Both the position numbers and the translations under genes were made by a program. A DNA stretch of 64,000 bases from positions 124,001-188,000 of the forward strand of contig NZ_JAWDIE010000001.1 of NCBI RefSeq assembly GCF_037688875.1, read 5' to 3'. This document shows positions 7,222 through 15,553 of this stretch, piece by piece (the first letter of the stretch is position 1; every line of letters starts with the position of its first letter). The notes under the pieces were generated by a model, which was not told the origin of the DNA, ran no database searches, and saw nothing but the letters and a program-made list of their open reading frames with translations. Source of the stretch: Amphibiibacter pelophylacis (GTDB lineage: Bacteria > Pseudomonadota > Gammaproteobacteria > Burkholderiales > Burkholderiaceae_C).

Positions 7222-9033
7222 ATGCGCCGTTATGCCGCCTCCGCGCCGACCCTGCCTGATCAACGGGAGGCGCAGCGCTCCGATGCGCAGACCCTGAAAA
7301 AGCTCTGGCCTTATCTGTGGCAGTACCGCGTGCGGCTGATCCTGGCGCTGGCCTGCGTGATGCTGGCCAAGTTCAGCAATGTGGGCGTGCCCATGCTGCT
7401 CAAGCGCATCGTGGACAGCCTGACGCCGTCGCCAACCACCGCCGTGCTGGTGGTGCCGCTGGGGCTGCTGGTGGCTTACGGGCTGCTGAGGCTGTCGAAT
7501 TCGGCGCTGACCGAGCTGCGCGAGCTGATTTTCGCCAAAGCCACCGAAGGCGCGGCGCGGCGCATTTCGCTGCAGGTCTACCGCCACCTGCACGCGCTGA
7601 GCCTGCGCTTTCATCTGGAGCGCCAGACCGGCGGCATGACGCGCGACATCGAGCGCGGCACCCGCGCGGTGCAGTCGCTCATCTCGTACTCGCTGTACAG
7701 CATCCTGCCCACGCTGTTCGAAGTCGGTCTGGTGATCGGCCTGCTGGCTTGGCAGTTTGACGCCATTTACGCCGGGATTGCGCTGGCGGCGCTGGTCAGC
7801 TACATCATTTTCACCGTGATTGTGACCGACTGGCGCACGCGTTTCCGCCGCCGCATGAACGAGCTGGACAGCCAGGCGCACAGCACCGCCGTGGATGCGC
7901 TGCTGAATTTCGAGACGGTGAAGTACTTCGGCAACGAGGCCTTCGAGGCGCAGCGCTACGACCGCAGCCTGGAGCAGCTGCGCCTGGCCGCGCTGCACAG
8001 CCAGCGCACGCTGTCGCTGCTCAACACCGGCCAGCAGCTGATCGTGGCGCTGGCGCTCATTGCCATGCTGTGGCGTGCCACGGGCGATGTCGTGGCCGGG
8101 CACATCAGCCTGGGTGATCTGGTCATGATCAACGCCTTCATGATCCAGCTCTACGTGCCGCTGAACTTCCTGGGCGTGATGTACCGCGAGCTCAAGCAGA
8201 GCCTGGTCGATCTGGACCGCCTTTTTGCCCTGCAGGAACGCCCCTGCGAGATCGCCGATGCGCCAGGCGCGCCTGCGCTGCAGGTCGGCCCGGCGCGGGT
8301 GGTGTTCGACGCGGTGGGTTTTGGCTACGACGCCAGCCGCACGGTGCTGGACGGGGTCTCCTTCGAGATCGAACCCGGCCAGACGCTGGCCGTGGTCGGC
8401 CCATCCGGCGCGGGCAAATCGACGCTGGCACGGCTGCTTTTCCGCTTTTACGACGTGCAGTCGGGCGCCGTGCGCATCGACGGCCAGGACGTGCGCGACG
8501 TCACCCAGGACAGCCTGCGCCGCGCCATCGGCGTGGTCCCGCAGGACACGGTGCTGTTCAACGACACCATCGGCTACAACATCGCCTACGGCCGCCCCGA
8601 AGCCAGCCGGGACGAGGTTGAGGCGGCGGCGCGCGCGGCGCGCATCCACGATTTCATCGCCAGCCTGCCCCAGGGCTACGACACGCCGGTGGGCGAGCGC
8701 GGGCTCAAGCTCTCGGGCGGCGAAAAGCAGCGCGTGGCCATCGCCCGCACGCTGCTGAAAAATCCGCCCATCCTGATTTTTGACGAAGCCACCTCGGCGC
8801 TGGACAGCGCCAACGAGCGCGCCATCCAGGCCGAACTGCAGCGCGTCTCGCAAGGCCGCACAACGCTGGTGATTGCGCACCGGCTCTCGACCATCGTCAA
8901 CGCGCACACCATCGCCGTGATGGCGGGCGGCCGCATTGTGGAGCGCGGCACCCACCCCGAGCTGCTCGCCATGGGCGGCGAATACGCGCGGCTGTGGCAT
9001 CTGCAGCAGCAGGGGGGTGGGGGTGCGGACTGA
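7222..9033 (+). CDS. ABC transporter, fused permease and ATPase (Atm1/HMT-type exporter)
   Basis: A 603-residue half-transporter. Residues about 25-320 hold the six-helix exporter domain, including the Atm1-type coupling segment AVDALLNFETVKYFGNE. The nucleotide-binding domain has Walker A GPSGAGKST, Q-loop VVPQDTVLFNDTI, signature LSGGEKQR, Walker B ILIFDEATSALD and the switch His in IAHRLST. The closest well-known relatives are mitochondrial Atm1 and bacterial homologues that export glutathione-linked sulfur or metal conjugates; the real substrate is unknown. It would act as a homodimer in the inner membrane. ATG at 7222 is chosen; an in-frame TTG lies at 7213 and neither has a strong ribosome-binding site. 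Confidence 0.93.
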   Translation: MRRYAASAPTLPDQREAQRSDAQTLKKLWPYLWQYRVRLILALACVMLAKFSNVGVPMLLKRIVDSLTPSPTTAVLVVPLGLLVAYGLLRLSNSALTELRELIFAKATEGAARRISLQVYRHLHALSLRFHLERQTGGMTRDIERGTRAVQSLISYSLYSILPTLFEVGLVIGLLAWQFDAIYAGIALAALVSYIIFTVIVTDWRTRFRRRMNELDSQAHSTAVDALLNFETVKYFGNEAFEAQRYDRSLEQLRLAALHSQRTLSLLNTGQQLIVALALIAMLWRATGDVVAGHISLGDLVMINAFMIQLYVPLNFLGVMYRELKQSLVDLDRLFALQERPCEIADAPGAPALQVGPARVVFDAVGFGYDASRTVLDGVSFEIEPGQTLAVVGPSGAGKSTLARLLFRFYDVQSGAVRIDGQDVRDVTQDSLRRAIGVVPQDTVLFNDTIGYNIAYGRPEASRDEVEAAARAARIHDFIASLPQGYDTPVGERGLKLSGGEKQRVAIARTLLKNPPILIFDEATSALDSANERAIQAELQRVSQGRTTLVIAHRLSTIVNAHTIAVMAGGRIVERGTHPELLAMGGEYARLWHLQQQGGGGAD

Positions 9034-9041
9034 AGGAAGCT

Positions 9042-9203
9042 TTACTGAGATCGTGGGGAATTGCGTGACGAGGACGCTATCAAAATGATCACGCAATAGA
9101 TCATGTCTTTTTTCAGACCTGCATCAATACGCCCCCAAGTCACAGCACATACGATGAGGATGGCTGTTAGCAGGGTCAAACAGTATTTCAGATGAGTCAG
9201 CAT
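9042..9203 (-). CDS. Possible small two-segment membrane protein (unrecognised)
   Basis: A 53-codon frame in an AT-richer gap encodes a peptide with two hydrophobic stretches: CLTLLTAILIVCAVTWG and MIYCVIILIASS, separated by RIDAGLKKD. The layout would suit a small inner-membrane protein. There is no recognisable ribosome-binding site upstream of the ATG at 9203 and no family match that I know. It may be a decayed or chance frame. The remainder of 9034-9268 shows no other candidate. Confidence 0.25.
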   Translation of the reverse strand: MLTHLKYCLTLLTAILIVCAVTWGRIDAGLKKDMIYCVIILIASSSRNSPRSQ

Positions 9204-9268
9204 TTGTTATTGCTTTTGTTGCCGAGGATGGCCCTCTGAAAACAGACTGGAGCATCGGTCGAAAAATA

Positions 9269-9847
9269 TCAACTGACTTGAGACTTTTTTTGGCTTGTCT
9301 GCCGCCGCTGCCTCCGCCGATAGATTTTCCAGCGGACCGCGCCCCACCACACCAGGCTGACCAGGCCGTAGCTCAGCAGACCGCCCAGGGTGGCCAGCAC
9401 GGACAGGCCGGCGACCAGCGGCACGCCCACGCGGCGCAGGCGCTGGCTCCAGCCCTGTTCGGTCGGGTCTGGTTCAGAACCTGATTTCGCGGCAGCGCCG
9501 TCCGGCAGAGCGGGTGGCGAGGCGTCGTGGCCGCCGGTGAGGCGCTGCCCCAGTCGCCAGGCCAGGTAGTACAGCGGTGCAAACGTGATCGGGTTGGAGA
9601 CCAGCGTGCTGGCCGCCGCAGCGGGCACATTGGCACGAAGCACCACCGAGGCGCCCACCGACAGCGGAATCTGCGCCACCGGAATCAGCAGGCCAAAGAA
9701 AATGCCCAGCGATACGCCCAGCGCAACGCCGTGACGCGACCAGCGCCACAGCTCGGGCCGATCCAGCAGCGGCCCCAGCCAGCGCAGCCACCGGTTGCGG
9801 CGGATCTGCTCTGGCGTGGGAATCCACGCTCGCCAGCGGGAGCTCAT
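9269..9847 (-). CDS. DUF2062 family membrane protein
   Basis: This 192-residue protein has the DUF2062 core: WSRHGVALGVSLGIFFGLLIPVAQIPLSVGASVVLRANVPAAAASTLVSNPITFAPLYYLAWRLG, with the conserved N-P-[IV]-T motif at about residue 86. Hydrophobic segments lie near 40-62, 72-98 and 142-167. The function of the family is unknown; members often sit beside envelope-stress or cell-wall genes. Here it lies 16 bases downstream of the DegP/MucD gene on the same strand, so it may be co-transcribed with it. Confidence 0.85.
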   Translation of the reverse strand: MSSRWRAWIPTPEQIRRNRWLRWLGPLLDRPELWRWSRHGVALGVSLGIFFGLLIPVAQIPLSVGASVVLRANVPAAAASTLVSNPITFAPLYYLAWRLGQRLTGGHDASPPALPDGAAAKSGSEPDPTEQGWSQRLRRVGVPLVAGLSVLATLGGLLSYGLVSLVWWGAVRWKIYRRRQRRQTSQKKSQVS

Positions 9848-9863
9848 GGCCGCTGGTGCGGGC

Positions 9864-11462
9864 TTACTGGCCCGGCGGGATCACGATGTAGTTGACCCAG
9901 TCGCCCCGGCGCACCAGCGCGGTCACCGCGCGGTTGGCGGGCAGTTCTTTGGCGACCTGGGCGAACTGCGCGGCCGACTGGATGCGCACATTGTTCAGCG
10001 CCAGGACCACATCGCCGCCGCGCAGGCCCGCGCGCGAGGCGCGGCCTGTGGCGCGCAGCACCTTGGCGCCGCCGTCCAGCTCCAGCTGCTTGCGGTCGCT
10101 GTCGCTCAGGTCGGCCACCGTGGCGCCCAGTGGCGTGGTGATGCCGCTGCTGCCTTTGTCGGACGGGGCGCTGCCGCCATCCTTGCCGGCGGTGGCGCTG
10201 TCGTCCTTCAGCTCGACCACGACCACGCGCAGGTCCTGTGCCTTGCCGTTGCGCAGGATGCCCAGCGTGGTGGCGGTGCCGGGCTGGATGCTGCTGATCA
10301 GGCGCGGCAGATCGCCCGAGCGCACGACGCTGACGCCGTCCACGCGGGTGATGATGTCGCCGGGCTGCAGACCGGCCTTGGCGGCGGGCGAGCCGGGCTC
10401 GACCTTCTGCACGATGGCGCCGGTGTTCCCGGGCGGCAGGCCCATGGATTTGGCGACATCGCTGCTGACCGGGCCGATCTCGACGCCGATGCGGCTGCGG
10501 ATGACGCGGCCGTTGGCGCGCAGCTGGTTGGCGACGCGAATGGCCTCGTCAATCGGGATCGAGAAGGAGATGCCCATGAAGCCGCCCGAGCGGCTGTAGA
10601 TCTGCGAGTTGATGCCCACCACCTGGCCGGCGGTGTTGATCAGCGGGCCGCCCGAGTTGCCGGGGTTGATGGCCACGTCGGTCTGGATCAGCGGCAGGAA
10701 ATCGCCCGTGTCGCGTTTGATGGCGCTGACGATCCCGGCGGTGACGGTGTTGTCCAGGCCGAAGGGCGAGCCGATCGCCATCACCCATTCGCCCACGCGG
10801 ATGCGGTTGCTGTCGCCCACCGAAATCGGCGTGAGGCCGGAGGCGTCGATTTTCAGAAGCGCCACGTCGGTGCGTTTGTCTACACCCAGCACCTTGGCCT
10901 TGAACTCGCGGTGGTCGGTCAGGGTGACGATGACTTCGCTGGCGCCATCGACCACGTGGGCGTTGGTCAGAACTTCGCCGCTGGCCGACAGGATGAAGCC
11001 CGAGCCGATGGCGGAAGGCACTTCCTGCGCGTCAGAGTCGCCGTCGGGCTTGCTGCGGCGGCGCGGCTGCTGGCGCGGGGCGTCGGGCAGGGGGATGCCG
11101 AACTGGCGGAACAGCTCGCGCATCTGGTCGTCGATGGCGGCGCCGCCATCCGCATCGTCACTGCCCGCCGGGCGCTTGATCAGGGTGCGGATATTGACCA
11201 CCGAAGGACCCACGCGCTGGGCCAGGTCGGCAAAGTTGGGCAGCACGACGCTGCTCATGGGGGCGTTTTGCGCGGCTTGCGCGCCCTGCGGGGGCGCAGC
11301 GGGCAGGGCTGCGGCCGGTGCAGCAGTGGTCGCGGGGGCCTGGGTCTGGACCAGCGCCGCCTGCGCGCGCAGGCTGGGCCACGCCAGAACGCCCAGGCCT
11401 GCGCACAGGGCTGCGGCCACGGCCACGGGTTTCCACTTGGTTTTTGTATCAGACGCACTCAT
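9864..11462 (-). CDS. mucD: Periplasmic serine endoprotease of the Do/HtrA (MucD) family
   Basis: A 532-residue protease. After a basic N-terminus (SASDTKTKWKPV) a hydrophobic signal or anchor segment spans about 12-34, followed by a Ala/Pro-rich linker. The trypsin-like domain has catalytic His in LTNAHVVDGAS, Asp in DVALLKID and Ser in NPGNSGGPL, followed by two PDZ domains (for example LPPGNTGAIVQKVEPGSPA and VLRATGRASRAGLRGGDVV). It degrades misfolded envelope proteins. The ATG at 11462 follows from the signal-like start MSASDT; the frame extends 13 codons further with no support. It is the last of the rpoE cluster; rseB, usually between rseA and mucD, is absent. Confidence 0.94.
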   Translation of the reverse strand: MSASDTKTKWKPVAVAAALCAGLGVLAWPSLRAQAALVQTQAPATTAAPAAALPAAPPQGAQAAQNAPMSSVVLPNFADLAQRVGPSVVNIRTLIKRPAGSDDADGGAAIDDQMRELFRQFGIPLPDAPRQQPRRRSKPDGDSDAQEVPSAIGSGFILSASGEVLTNAHVVDGASEVIVTLTDHREFKAKVLGVDKRTDVALLKIDASGLTPISVGDSNRIRVGEWVMAIGSPFGLDNTVTAGIVSAIKRDTGDFLPLIQTDVAINPGNSGGPLINTAGQVVGINSQIYSRSGGFMGISFSIPIDEAIRVANQLRANGRVIRSRIGVEIGPVSSDVAKSMGLPPGNTGAIVQKVEPGSPAAKAGLQPGDIITRVDGVSVVRSGDLPRLISSIQPGTATTLGILRNGKAQDLRVVVVELKDDSATAGKDGGSAPSDKGSSGITTPLGATVADLSDSDRKQLELDGGAKVLRATGRASRAGLRGGDVVLALNNVRIQSAAQFAQVAKELPANRAVTALVRRGDWVNYIVIPPGQ

Positions 11463-11578
11463 GGGCTGGCTCCTCGGGTCAGGAAGGGAGAGGCCGCACA
11501 TGGGGTCTCCCCCTCTGGGTTGAACTGGAAAGGGGGCTCGGACCGCAAGCGGCCCGCAGAAAGCAATTTCTGAATGTC

Positions 11579-12502
11579 TTATTGTCCGGCAGACGGTGTT
11601 GTGGCGCTGGCACCTGCAGCCATTGACCCTTCGCTGCTGTCTTGCAACGGGGCGCTGCCAAGGCCCGTGGCCGAAGCGCCGTGCTGCCAGCGGAAGCCCT
11701 GGCCGACGTAGCCGGTATCGCTCAGGCTGCCCGTGGTCCAGCCCGGCGTGCCCAGGGTGCTGCGGCCGTATCGGGGGGTGCGGACTTCGGAGGTCAGTGG
11801 CGTACCGGCGCTGTCGAGAGCCGTTTCGGCCGTGTCCACCGCCATCGTGCTGGCGTCGGGTGCGGCGTCACTGGCTGTGGCCATCGCAGCGCCCGCATCC
11901 GCTGCGGGTACGGCGGTCTGGGACAGCGCGGCGGCTTCTGCGGTCGAGGCAGGGGTTGCAGGGGCTGCGGGCGCTGTGGCGGCCACCGGAGCCGCCGCAG
12001 GCGTGGCCCACGGCACGGCGTTGCCCTGCAGCGCGGGCAAGGCCAGCACCGTCAGGGCGCAGGCCGTGATGGCCGACAGCACGGGCCAGGTGTAGCGGCC
12101 CCGCTGCAGGCCCTGCCACATCTGACGCAGACGGACGGGCAGCGCTGGCGCCTGGGCCAGCGCGGTTGGCGTTCGCACGGCCAGATCGTCCAGCGGCAGG
12201 ATGTCGCGGCGCTGGCGGAACTCGTGCAGGAAGCTGCTGCTGGACATCAGCGGCGCGTGCACGGGGCCCTGCAAGGCCTCCTGCGCCAGGTGGTGCGCCA
12301 GCCAGGTCTGGCGGACGGCCGGGTCGACATTCCAGGCCGCCAGCAGGCGGTCCAGTTCGTCGTCGCCCAGAGCCGCCGGGTCGTCCATCAGGCGCTGCCA
12401 GGTGCTGGGATCCAGGCTGGCATCGGGGGCTGGTGCTGACTCGGTGGCCCTGGACACAGGAGCGCCCAGATTCAGGGAGCTGGCGCTGTGGGGGCTTACC
12501 AT
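11579..12502 (-). CDS. rseA: Anti-sigma-E factor, RseA type
   Basis: A 307-residue protein whose N-terminal domain (about residues 28-110) resembles RseA_N: TWQRLMDDPAALGDDELDRLLAAW, then a bundle ending VRLRQMWQG. A single hydrophobic segment YTWPVLSAITACALTVLALPAL (about 143-164) would span the inner membrane, with a long Ala/Pro/Thr-rich periplasmic tail. It would hold RpoE inactive at the membrane until regulated proteolysis. Its start overlaps the rpoE stop by seven bases. The tail has no visible RseB-like domain, and no rseB follows, so how periplasmic stress is sensed here is open. Confidence 0.85.
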   Translation of the reverse strand: MVSPHSASSLNLGAPVSRATESAPAPDASLDPSTWQRLMDDPAALGDDELDRLLAAWNVDPAVRQTWLAHHLAQEALQGPVHAPLMSSSSFLHEFRQRRDILPLDDLAVRTPTALAQAPALPVRLRQMWQGLQRGRYTWPVLSAITACALTVLALPALQGNAVPWATPAAAPVAATAPAAPATPASTAEAAALSQTAVPAADAGAAMATASDAAPDASTMAVDTAETALDSAGTPLTSEVRTPRYGRSTLGTPGWTTGSLSDTGYVGQGFRWQHGASATGLGSAPLQDSSEGSMAAGASATTPSAGQ

Positions 12503-13140
12503 CGTTTATCTCCGGTACGGCCCAGGAGGGGACGCAGCCGCTGGGCCACTGCTTCGCGGGCGCGAAAAATGCGCGAGCGCACAGTGCCTATCGGACAGTC
12601 CATCACCTGGGCGATTTCCTCGTAACTCAAACCTTCCAGCTCACGCAGGGTCAGGGCCTGGCTGAGGTCGGGGGAGATCTCGTTCAGCGCGGTGTTCACC
12701 GTTTCGGCGATTTCGCGGCTGGCCAGGACGGCTTCCGGCGTGTCTGTGGTGGTGAGAGCACCGGGCTGGATAAAAGTTTCATCGCCGCCGTCATCTTCGT
12801 CACTGACGTGGCGGGCCAGCAGCGCCTGGGCCACCGGATCGCGCTTCTGGTTCATCAGCGCGCGCTTGGCGGTGTTGACGGCGATGCGGTGCAGCCAGGT
12901 GTAAAACGTGCTTTCGGCGCGGAATTTGGGGATGGCACGCCAGGCGCGGATGAAGGTTTCCTGCGCCAGATCGACGGTCATCTCGGGGTTGCGCACCATG
13001 CGCAAAATCAGGCGCTCGACCCGGCGCTGGTACTTGACGACCAGCAGGTCGAACGCCCGGGAATCCCCGCCCTGCGCACGCAGCACCAGCGGCCGGTCGA
13101 TGTCGTTGGCGCCGGGATCGGTCGCCGGGGTGTCGCTCAT
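12496..13140 (-). CDS. rpoE: ECF RNA polymerase sigma factor, sigma-E
   Basis: A 214-residue ECF sigma factor. Region 2 is clear (LVVKYQRRVERLILRM, then EMTVDLAQETFIRAWRAIPKFRAESTFYTWLHRIAVNTAKR) and region 4 carries the helix-turn-helix LRELEGLSYEEIAQVMDCPIGTVRSRIFRAR. This closely matches RpoE, which directs the envelope-stress regulon. The ATG at 13140 gives MSDTPATDPG; a 17-codon in-frame extension has no family support. Only 7 bases separate it from the fabF stop, so expression probably begins in the upstream lipid operon in addition to any own promoter. Confidence 0.95.
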   Translation of the reverse strand: MSDTPATDPGANDIDRPLVLRAQGGDSRAFDLLVVKYQRRVERLILRMVRNPEMTVDLAQETFIRAWRAIPKFRAESTFYTWLHRIAVNTAKRALMNQKRDPVAQALLARHVSDEDDGGDETFIQPGALTTTDTPEAVLASREIAETVNTALNEISPDLSQALTLRELEGLSYEEIAQVMDCPIGTVRSRIFRAREAVAQRLRPLLGRTGDKRW

Positions 13141-13147
13141 GCCGCCG

Positions 13148-14392
13148 TCACGGGGCGCGGCGCAGCACCAGCGTGCCGTTGGTCCCGCCAAAGCCGAAGT
13201 TGTTTTTCAGGGCGACATCGATGCGCATGTCGCGCGCCGTGTTGGGCACATAATCCAGATCGCATTCCGGATCGGGGTCGTGCAGGTTGATCGTCGGCGG
13301 CGCCACCTGATGGTGCAGGGCCAGCGCGGTGAACACCGTCTCGATCCCGCCCGCGCCGCCCAGCAGGTGGCCGGTCATGGATTTGGTCGAGCTGATCGCC
13401 ACCTTGTGCGCGTGATCGCCCAGCGATTTCTTGATGGCGTTGGTCTCGTTGATGTCGCCCAGCGGCGTTGAAGTGCCGTGCGCGTTGATGTAATCCACCT
13501 GATCGGCGCTGATGCCTGCATTGCGCAGCGCAGCGGCCATGGAGCGCGCCGGGCCGTCCACGTTGGGCGCGGTCATGTGGTAAGCGTCACCGGCCATGCC
13601 AAAACCGCACACTTCGGCGTAGATGCGGGCGCCGCGTTTGAGGGCCCGCTCGTAATCTTCCAGAACGACCACGCCAGCGCCTTCGCCCAGGACGAAACCG
13701 TCGCGCTTTTTGTCCCAGGGGCAGGACGCGCCTTCGGGGTTGTCGTTGTTGGCCGACAGCGCGCGCGCCGCAGCAAAACCCGACACGCCCAGGCCGCAGA
13801 TGGTGCTCTCGGCGCCGCCCGCGACGACCACGTCGGCATCGCCGTACTCGATCATGCGCGCGGCCATGCCGATGCTGTGCAGGCCGGTGGTGCAGGCGGT
13901 GGCAATCGCCAGGTTGGGGCCGGTGAAGCCGTAGCGGATCGACACGTGGCCCGAGATCATGTTGATGATGCTGGCGGGCACGAAGAAGGGCGACACGCGG
14001 CGCGGACCACGGGTCGTCAGCTCGGCCGCCGTGGCCTCGATCATGGGCAGGCCGCCGATGCCCGAGCCGATCAGGCAGGCGACGCGCTCCAGCTCGGATT
14101 CGGACAGCGGCGTAGCCAGCAGTCCGCTGTCTTCGACCGCCTGGATGGCGGCCGCCATGCCGTACTGGATGAAGATGTCCATGTGCCGCGCTTCTTTGGC
14201 CGGCATGTAGCGCTCGACCTCGAAACCCTTCACCTCGCCCGCGAAGCGCACGGGCATGCCGCTGGCGTCGAAGCGCGTGATGGGGGCAATGCCCGAGCGG
14301 CCGGCCAGGAGCGTGCTCCAGGCCTCATCTACGGTGTTGCCCACGGGGCTGAGCACGCCAAGCCCCGTGATGACGACGCGACGTCGGCTCAT
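13148..14392 (-). CDS. fabF: 3-oxoacyl-[acyl-carrier-protein] synthase II (KAS II)
   Basis: A 414-residue condensing enzyme that elongates acyl-ACP with malonyl-ACP. The catalytic Cys lies in IATACTTGLHSIG, the His pair in NAHGTSTPLGD and SSTKSMTGHLLGGAGG, and the C-terminus is the family's NNFGFGGTNGTLVLRR. The start is set at the ATG 14392 (MSRRRVVITGLGVLSPVG), preceded by an AAGGTG ribosome-binding sequence 9 bases upstream; a GTG three codons earlier is less likely. It follows acpP with a terminator-like hairpin between, which would reduce its expression relative to acpP. Confidence 0.97.
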   Translation of the reverse strand: MSRRRVVITGLGVLSPVGNTVDEAWSTLLAGRSGIAPITRFDASGMPVRFAGEVKGFEVERYMPAKEARHMDIFIQYGMAAAIQAVEDSGLLATPLSESELERVACLIGSGIGGLPMIEATAAELTTRGPRRVSPFFVPASIINMISGHVSIRYGFTGPNLAIATACTTGLHSIGMAARMIEYGDADVVVAGGAESTICGLGVSGFAAARALSANNDNPEGASCPWDKKRDGFVLGEGAGVVVLEDYERALKRGARIYAEVCGFGMAGDAYHMTAPNVDGPARSMAAALRNAGISADQVDYINAHGTSTPLGDINETNAIKKSLGDHAHKVAISSTKSMTGHLLGGAGGIETVFTALALHHQVAPPTINLHDPDPECDLDYVPNTARDMRIDVALKNNFGFGGTNGTLVLRRAP

Positions 14393-14410
14393 GTCTGTCA
14401 CCTTCTTTGC

Positions 14411-14448
14411 AATAAAACCAAAAGAGCCTGGCGGTGGGCCGGGCTCTT
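14411..14448 (-). terminator. Hairpin with U-rich tail between acpP and fabF (partial terminator)
   Basis: On the minus strand AAGAGCC (14448-14442 region) pairs with GGCTCTT (14428-14422) through one mismatch and a GGC/GCC extension, with a five-base loop, and is followed by TTTGGTTTTATT. This is a recognisable intrinsic terminator shape directly downstream of acpP. Because fabF follows 19 bases later with its own ribosome-binding site, leaky termination giving high acpP over fabF is the likely purpose. Confidence 0.65.
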
Positions 14449-14467
14449 GCAGGGGCGCTGGACGCGC

Positions 14468-14707
14468 TCAGGCCTTGTGATGGGCCAGGGCGTAGTCGAT
14501 CGCCAGCTGCACGGTGGTGATCTTCTCGGCTTCTTCGTCGGGAATCTCGATGCTGAACTCGTCTTCCAGCGCCATCACCAGTTCCACGGTGTCGAGCGAA
14601 TCAGCGCCGAGATCGGCCACAAAGGCTTTTTCGTTGGTGACGTCTGCCTCGGGCACGCCCAGTTGTTCGGCAATGATTTTCTTGACTCGTGTTTCGATGT
14701 CGCTCAT
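14468..14707 (-). CDS. acpP: Acyl carrier protein
   Basis: A 79-residue acidic protein with the phosphopantetheine attachment site GADSLDTVEL (Ser about residue 37) and the family N-terminus MSDIETRVKKIIAEQLGV. It carries growing fatty-acyl chains between the Fab enzymes encoded next to it. The start ATG at 14707 follows an AGGAGT ribosome-binding site. It lies between fabG and fabF in the normal order. Confidence 0.98.
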   Translation of the reverse strand: MSDIETRVKKIIAEQLGVPEADVTNEKAFVADLGADSLDTVELVMALEDEFSIEIPDEEAEKITTVQLAIDYALAHHKA

Positions 14708-14778
14708 GACTCCTCCGGGAGTGGTTTGAAAAATGAAAGCTATTCTAGCGGGTTTGATCCGCCCCTTTGACGGGGGGA

Positions 14779-15522
14779 TCAGCTCATCAGCATGCCGCCG
14801 TTGACGGGCAGCTCGATGCCGGTGATGTAAGCAGCGCCCGGCGAGGCCAGAAAGGCCACGGCCGCCGCGATTTCCTGAGGCTGTCCCAGGCGGCCCAGCG
14901 GCACCTGCTGGCGCAGCGCGTCTTTCTGGGCTTCGGGCAGCACCTCGGTCATGTCGGTCTGGATGAAGCCCGGCGCCACGCAGTTGACGGTGATGTTGCG
15001 CCCGGCCAGTTCGCGGGCCAGCGCCCGCGTCATTCCGGCCACACCGGCCTTGGCGGCGGCGTAATTGGCCTGGCCCGCGTTGCCCATGGCGCCCACAACG
15101 GACGTGATGTTGATGATGCGGCCCTGGCGCTGGCGCACCATGCCCTTGATGACGGCGCGGCTCAGGCGAAAGACGGCGCTCAGGTTGGTGGCGATGACGG
15201 CGTCCCAGTCGTCGTCTTTCAGGCGCAGGGCCAGCTGGTCGCGGGTGATGCCTGCGTTGTTGACCAGCACCGCCAGTGGCCCCTGACGGGCTTCGATGTC
15301 CTGCACAAAGGCCTGCAGCACTTCGCTGCTGTCCTGCACCTGCAGCACGGCGCCTGTGCAGCCGGGCCACTGGGCCAGCGCCTGCCCGATGGCCGCAGCG
15401 CCCGCTTCGGTGGTTGCGGTGCCGGTCACGGCGTAGCCGTCCTGCGCCAGTTTCAGGGCGATGGCCTGGCCGATGCCGCGCGAGGCGCCGGTGACCAGGG
15501 CGTGGGGTCGGGGGTCTGTCAT
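14779..15522 (-). CDS. fabG: 3-oxoacyl-[acyl-carrier-protein] reductase
   Basis: A 247-residue SDR enzyme that reduces 3-oxoacyl-ACP with NADPH. The TGASRGIGQAIAL nucleotide motif starts at residue 11, NNAG is at about 88-91, the catalytic Ser is in ITSVVGAMGN and the YxxxK pair is in YAAAKAG (about 154-160). The C-terminus GIELPVNGGMLMS is typical. It sits 31 bases downstream of fabD in the operon. Confidence 0.97.
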   Translation of the reverse strand: MTDPRPHALVTGASRGIGQAIALKLAQDGYAVTGTATTEAGAAAIGQALAQWPGCTGAVLQVQDSSEVLQAFVQDIEARQGPLAVLVNNAGITRDQLALRLKDDDWDAVIATNLSAVFRLSRAVIKGMVRQRQGRIINITSVVGAMGNAGQANYAAAKAGVAGMTRALARELAGRNITVNCVAPGFIQTDMTEVLPEAQKDALRQQVPLGRLGQPQEIAAAVAFLASPGAAYITGIELPVNGGMLMS

Positions 15523-15553
15523 GGAATCTGCTCCGGGGTCGAGTGAAGCCCGT

